The notes under the pieces: model-generated | The model's database searches: none | What the model was told of the DNA's origin: nothing | What the model saw: only the letters and a program-made list of their open reading frames with translations | Position numbers and translations under genes: made by a program | Assembly (NCBI RefSeq): GCF_023241715.1 | Contig: NZ_JALQCW010000005.1 | Location: 1 to 64,000 of the forward strand | Reading direction: 5' to 3' | DNA length: 64,000 nt | Source of the DNA: Pseudomonas morbosilactucae | GTDB taxonomy: Bacteria > Pseudomonadota > Gammaproteobacteria > Pseudomonadales > Pseudomonadaceae | Part shown: positions 59,353 to 64,000 of the stretch, piece after piece | Layout: the number at the start of each line of letters is the position of its first letter | Position numbering within the stretch: position 1 is the first letter of the stretch

Positions 59353-62300
59353 ATGTTGATCCTGCGCGGCGCTCCTGCCCTTTCTGCCTTTCGCCACAGC
59401 AAACTCCTTGAGCAACTGAGCCGATCTGTCCCGGCTGTCAGTGGCTTGTATGCTGAATTCGCTCACTTCGCCGAAGTTACCGGCGACCTGACCGGCGACG
59501 AACAGCAGGTGCTTGCGCGCCTTCTGAAGTACGGCCCAAGCGTACCGGTACAAGAACCCACCGGCCGACTGTTCCTGGTGTTGCCGCGTTTCGGCACCAT
59601 CTCGCCCTGGTCGAGCAAGGCCAGCGATATCGCCCGCAACTGTGGCCTGGGCAAGATCCAGCGCCTGGAGCGTGGTATTGCGTTCTACGTGACCGGCGAG
59701 TTCAGCGAAGCTGAGGCGCAACAGGTCGCCGATGCCCTGCACGACCGCATGACCCAGATCGTCCTCGGCAACCTTGAGCAGGCATCCGGCTTGTTCAGCC
59801 ACGCCGAGCCGAAGCCGCTGACCGCCATCGACATCCTCGGCGGCGGCCGCGCTGCGCTGGAGCAGGCCAACACCGAGTTGGGCCTGGCCCTGGCCGAAGA
59901 CGAGATCGATTACCTGGTCAACGCCTTCATCGGCCTCAAGCGCAACCCGCACGACATCGAACTGATGATGTTCGCCCAGGCCAACTCCGAGCACTGCCGC
60001 CACAAGATCTTCAACGCCAGTTGGGATATTGACGGTCAGAGCCAGGAAAAAAGCCTGTTCGGCATGATCAAAAACACCTATCAGATGCACAGCGAAGGCG
60101 TGTTGTCGGCTTATAAAGACAACGCCTCGGTGATCGTCGCAACGTTGCCGGCCGCTTCTTCCCGGACCCTGAAACCCGCCAGTACGGCGCGGTGCAAGAG
60201 CCGGTGCACATCCTGATGAAGGTCGAAACCCATAACCACCCAACCGCGATCGCTCCCTTCCCGGGCGCGTCCACCGGTTCCGGCGGCGAGATTCGCGACG
60301 AAGGCGCCACCGGTCGTGGCGCCAAGCCCAAGGCTGGCCTGACCGGTTTCACCGTGTCCAACCTGCAGATCCCGGGCTTCGAACAGCCGTGGGAAGTGGC
60401 GTACGGCAAGCCTGAGCGCATTGTCACCGCGCTGGACATCATGATTGAAGGCCCGCTGGGCGGCGCTGCGTTCAACAACGAATTCGGTCGTCCGGCCCTG
60501 ACCGGCTATTTCCGTACCTTCGAGCAGTCGATCAGCACGCCCCATGGCGACGAGGTTCGCGGTTACCACAAGCCGATCATGTTGGCCGGCGGCATGGGCA
60601 ACATCCGTGAAGAACACGTCAAGAAAGGCGAAATCGTCGTGGGCTCCAAGCTGATCGTGCTCGGCGGCCCGGCGATGCTGATCGGCCTGGGCGGCGGCGC
60701 GGCTTCTTCCATGGCCACCGGCACCAGTTCGGCGGACCTGGACTTCGCGTCCGTTCAGCGTGAAAACCCTGAAATGGAGCGTCGTTGCCAGGAAGTGATC
60801 GACCGTTGCTGGCAGTTGGGCGACAAGAACCCGATCAGCTTCATCCACGACGTGGGGGCGGGCGGTCTGTCCAACGCCTTCCCGGAACTGGTCAACGACG
60901 GCGACCGCGGTGGCCGTTTCGAACTGCGCAACATTCCGAACGACGAGCCGGGCATGGCCCCGCACGAAATCTGGAGCAACGAATCCCAGGAGCGTTACGT
61001 CCTGGCGGTCGGCCCTGAAGACTTCGCGCGCTTCCAGGCCATCTGCGAACGTGAGCGTTGCCCGTTTGCCGTTGTCGGTGAAGCCACGGCCGAACCGCAG
61101 TTGACTGTCACGGATAGCCACTTCGGCAACAACCCGGTGGACATGCCACTGGAAGTGTTGCTGGGCAAGGCGCCGCGCATGCACCGTTCGGTGGTTCGCG
61201 AAGCTGAGCTGGGCGATGATTTCGATCCGAGCACCCTCGACATCGGCGAAAGCATCGAGCGCGTACTGCATCACCCGGCCGTCGCCAGCAAGAGCTTCCT
61301 GATCACCATCGGCGACCGCACGATCACCGGCCTTGTGGCCCGTGACCAGATGGTGGGGCCATGGCAGGTTCCGGTGGCCGACGTTGCCGTCACCGCCACC
61401 AGTTTTGACGTCTACACCGGTGAAGCCATGGCCATGGGCGAGCGGACGCCGCTGGCACTGCTGGACGCTCCGGCGTCTGGCCGTATGGCCATTGGTGAAA
61501 CCCTGACCAACATCGCCGCCTCGCGCATCAACAAAATCTCCGACATCAAGTTGTCGGCGAACTGGATGTCCGCTGCCGGCCACCCGGGCGAAGACGCGCG
61601 TCTGTACGACACTGTGAAAGCGGTCGGCATGGAGCTGTGCCCTGAGCTGGGTATCACCATTCCGGTGGGCAAGGACTCGATGTCCATGGCCACCCGCTGG
61701 AACGACAACGGCGAAGACAAGACTGTCACGTCGCCGATGTCCTTGATCGTGACCGGCTTCGCGCCTGTAGCGGACGTCCGTCAGACCCTGACCCCGCAAC
61801 TGCGCATGGACAAGGGCACCACCGATCTGATCCTGATCGACCTGGGCCGTGGCCAGAACCGCATGGGCGCGTCGATACTCGCCCAGACCCACGGCAAGCT
61901 CGGCAAGCAGGCGCCGGACGTTGACGACGCTGAAGACCTCAAAGCCTTCTTCGTCGTGATCCAGGGCCTCAACGCCGACGGTCACCTGCTGGCGTACCAC
62001 GACCGTTCCGACGGTGGTTTGCTGACCAGCGCTGTGGAAATGGCCTTTGCCGGTCACTGCGGCCTGAGCCTGAACCTCGACGGCCTGGCAGAAACGTCCG
62101 CTGACATCGCGGCAATCCTGTTCAACGAAGAGCTGGGTGCCGTCATCCAGGTTCGTCAGGACGCCACACCGGACATCCTCGCGCAGTTCAGCGCAGCGGG
62201 CTTGGGCGAGTGCGTGTCGGTGATCGGTCAGCCGATCAACAACGGCCAGATCATCATCACCTTCAACGGTGAGACCGTGTTCGAAGGCCAGCGTCGTCTG

Positions 62301-63248
62301 CTGCAACGCCAGTGGGCCGAGACCAGCTACCAGATTCAGCGCCTGCGTGATAACGCCGACTGCGCCGAGCAAGAGTTCGACGTGTTGCTGGAAGAAGACA
62401 ACCCGGGCCTGAGCGTCAAGCTGAGCTTCGACGTGAACCAGGACGTGGCCGCGCCTTACATCAAGAAAGGCATCCGTCCACAGGTTGCCGTGCTGCGTGA
62501 GCAGGGCGTCAATGGTCAGGTGGAAATGGCTGCGGCGTTCGACCGGGCCGGCTTCAATGCCATCGACGTGCACATGAGTGACATTCTGGCCGGCCGTGTC
62601 GACCTGAACGAGTTCAAGGGCCTGGTGGCTTGCGGTGGTTTCTCCTACGGCGACGTGCTGGGTGCCGGTGAAGGCTGGGCCAAGTCGGCCCTGTTCAACA
62701 GCCGTGCCCGCGACGCTTTCCAGGGCTTCTTCGAGCGCAACGACAGCTTCACCCTCGGTGTGTGCAACGGTTGCCAGATGATGTCCAACCTGCACGAGCT
62801 GATCCCGGGCAGCGAGTTCTGGCCGCACTTCGTGCGTAACCGTTCCGAGCAGTTCGAAGCCCGTGTGGCCATGGTCCAGGTGCAGGAGTCGAACTCGATC
62901 TTCCTGCAGGGCATGGCCGGTTCGCGTATGCCAATCGCCATCGCTCACGGCGAAGGTCATGCCGAGTTCGAAAGCGCCGAAGCCCTGCTGGAAGCCGACC
63001 TGTCCGGTTGCGTGGCTCTGCGTTTCGTCGACAACCACGGCAAGGTCACTGAAAACTACCCGGCCAACCCGAACGGCTCGCCGCGCGGGATCACCGGCCT
63101 CACCAGCCGCGACGGTCGCGTCACCATCATGATGCCGCACCCTGAGCGGGTGTTCCGTGCCGCGCAGAACTCCTGGCGTCCGGACGAGTGGAGCGAAGAC
63201 GGCGCGTGGATGCGCATGTTCCGCAACGCTCGTGTGTGGGTGAACTAA
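59353..63248 (+). pseudogene. purL: phosphoribosylformylglycinamidine synthase PurL, split by a one-base loss
   Basis: Large-type FGAM synthase, a step of de novo purine synthesis. From the ATG at 59353 ([22 protein letters not shown]) the frame is good to NASVIV near 60138. It then breaks and stops at 60216. The rest, from [17 protein letters not shown] to the glutamine-amidotransferase domain ([22 protein letters not shown]), lies in another frame. One added G near 60139 restores NASVIVGN and a span of 3897 bases, exactly 1298 residues plus stop, the family length. As read the strain could not make purines unless supplied, which makes an assembly error likely. Confidence 0.95.
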
Positions 63249-63252
63249 GGGC

Positions 63253-63564
63253 ATGTACAAGCTCTGCTTCTTTGTTCCGCCCAGCCACGTGGACGTGGTC
63301 AAGAACGCCGTATTCGCCGCCGGTGGCGGTCGTATTGGCGACTATGACCAGTGTGCGTGGCAGGTGCTGGGCCAGGGCCAGTTTCGCCCGCGGGACGGCA
63401 GTCAGCCGTTCCTTGGGCAAACCGGTCTGACCGAGCAGGTGGAGGAGTGGAAGGTGGAGCTGGTGGTCGCCGATGAGCTGGTACGCTCGGTGGTGATGGC
63501 CCTCAAGCAGAGCCATCCCTACGAGACTCCGGCTTATGAAGTCTGGCGCCTGGAAGACTTCTAA
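63253..63564 (+). CDS. NIF3/YqfO-like small protein
   Basis: 103 residues: MYKLCFFVPPSHVDVVKNAVFAAGGGRIGDYDQCAWQVLGQGQFRP and MALKQSHPYETPAYEVWRLEDF match the CutA-like insert domain of NIF3/YqfO proteins, here standing alone. Function unknown; possibly a small-molecule sensor fold. Four bp after purL, so probably co-transcribed with it. Confidence 0.88.
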   Translation: MYKLCFFVPPSHVDVVKNAVFAAGGGRIGDYDQCAWQVLGQGQFRPRDGSQPFLGQTGLTEQVEEWKVELVVADELVRSVVMALKQSHPYETPAYEVWRLEDF

Positions 63565-63580
63565 GGTTGCCACCCATGAA

Positions 63581-63617
63581 AAACCCGCTGAACCGGTTAC
63601 GGTCAGCGGGTTTTTTT
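63581..63617. terminator. bidirectional terminator between convergent genes
   Basis: AAACCCGCTGA and TCAGCGGGTTT pair perfectly over 11 bp and are followed by a T-run on the plus strand and preceded by an A-run. It serves the purL side and probably the facing transpeptidase gene. Confidence 0.92.
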
Positions 63618-63628
63618 ATGCCTGGCGA

Positions 63629-64000
63629 TCAGGGGCGTATTTCAATCATCGTGCCGTCTTTGACCAGGCCCCAGACTTCGCGCATGTCGACGTTGCGCAT
63701 GGCGATGCAGCCGTCGGTCCAGTCCAGGGTATGGAAGAACTGCTCCGGGTAGTCTTCGCTGTCCGGGGTGCCGTGGATCATGATCATGCCGCCCGGCGGC
63801 ACGCCTTCGCGCCGGGCCCGGGCGGAGTCGCTGATGTTGGGGTAGGAGATGTGCATCGACAGGTAATAGCGGTCACTGGGCTTGCGCCAGTCGAGCCAGT
63901 AAAACCCCTCGGGGGTGCGTTTGTCGCCTTCCATGAGTTTCGGGCCCTTGGGGCCCTTGCCCAGGGAGATGCGATAGGTCTTGAGGGGCTTGCCGTCGTT
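63629..64000 (-). CDS. L,D-transpeptidase family protein, N-terminus cut by the window edge
   Basis: About 123 C-terminal residues of a YkuD-domain protein are visible, starting inside TYRISLGKGPKGPK. MIMIHGTPDSEDY and the active-site HTLDWTDGCIAM, with the catalytic Cys, are intact. Such enzymes cross-link peptidoglycan or attach proteins to it, in the periplasm. The start codon and any signal peptide lie beyond 64000. Confidence 0.9.
   Translation of the reverse strand, partial: NDGKPLKTYRISLGKGPKGPKLMEGDKRTPEGFYWLDWRKPSDRYYLSMHISYPNISDSARARREGVPPGGMIMIHGTPDSEDYPEQFFHTLDWTDGCIAMRNVDMREVWGLVKDGTMIEIRP

Noticed and set aside
60111..63302. 1063-residue open frame opposite purL
   Set aside because: It is antisense to a clear core enzyme, has the odd composition of a codon-bias shadow (rich in His, Val, Gly), and has no recognisable domain.

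Overview
The window is ordinary chromosomal DNA of a Pseudomonas, most likely of the P. fluorescens group. The reasons are a complete twelve-gene alginate operon in the pseudomonad order, a carboxylesterase that closely resembles EstB of P. fluorescens, a dau D-arginine locus next to rhlB and the esterase as in P. aeruginosa, GC-rich codon use, and pseudomonad REP-type and GCTTGC-heptad intergenic repeats. No tRNA, rRNA, prophage, insertion sequence or CRISPR array was seen.

Layout. (1) 0.3-16.7 kb, minus strand: algD-alg8-alg44-algK-algE-algG-algX-algL-algI-algJ-algF-algA. This is the whole route from mannose-6-phosphate and GDP-mannose through polymerisation (Alg8/Alg44), periplasmic epimerisation, acetylation and lysis, to export by AlgK/AlgE. 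An 814-bp non-coding region upstream of algD carries a sigma-22 (AlgU) type -35 box and a short direct repeat. (2) 17.5-24.2 kb: yaaA, a polysaccharide-deacetylase-like exported protein, phoH behind a structured leader, a LysR regulator facing a YdcZ-type membrane protein, and moaC-moaD-moaE for molybdopterin. (3) 24.4-30.4 kb: an amino-acid binding protein gene facing the dauB-dauA-dauR operon, then rhlB and estB. The two dau-side promoters share the same palindromic site. (4) 30.5-35.1 kb: the general amino-acid ABC transporter aapJQMP behind a good sigma-54 promoter and a long leader. (5) 35.1-42.1 kb: an mqsRA toxin-antitoxin pair, a GntR regulator with a CynX-type transporter, and small housekeeping genes (SnoaL-like, GIY-YIG, GST-like, glutaredoxin, ndpA, hupB). 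(6) 42.3-64 kb: core genes rlmF, valS, holC, pepA, lptFG, the lepA-lepB-rnc-era-recO-pdxJ block, mltF, purL, a NIF3/YqfO-like gene, and the C-terminal part of an L,D-transpeptidase cut by the window edge.

The most striking observation is four reading-frame breaks in otherwise intact genes. purL and pepA are each split mid-gene by one missing base. algD has lost one base near its 3' end. algJ runs out of frame into algF at its last few codons. In purL, pepA and algD, adding one base restores a full family-length protein. Either the assembly has small indel errors, or this strain is a purine-requiring, PepA-negative mutant. No clearly new system was found. The best new-looking signals are the shared TCCA-N3-TGGA operator tying the binding protein to the dau operon, the structured region before phoH, and the sigma-54 promoter with a long palindrome-bearing leader before aapJ.
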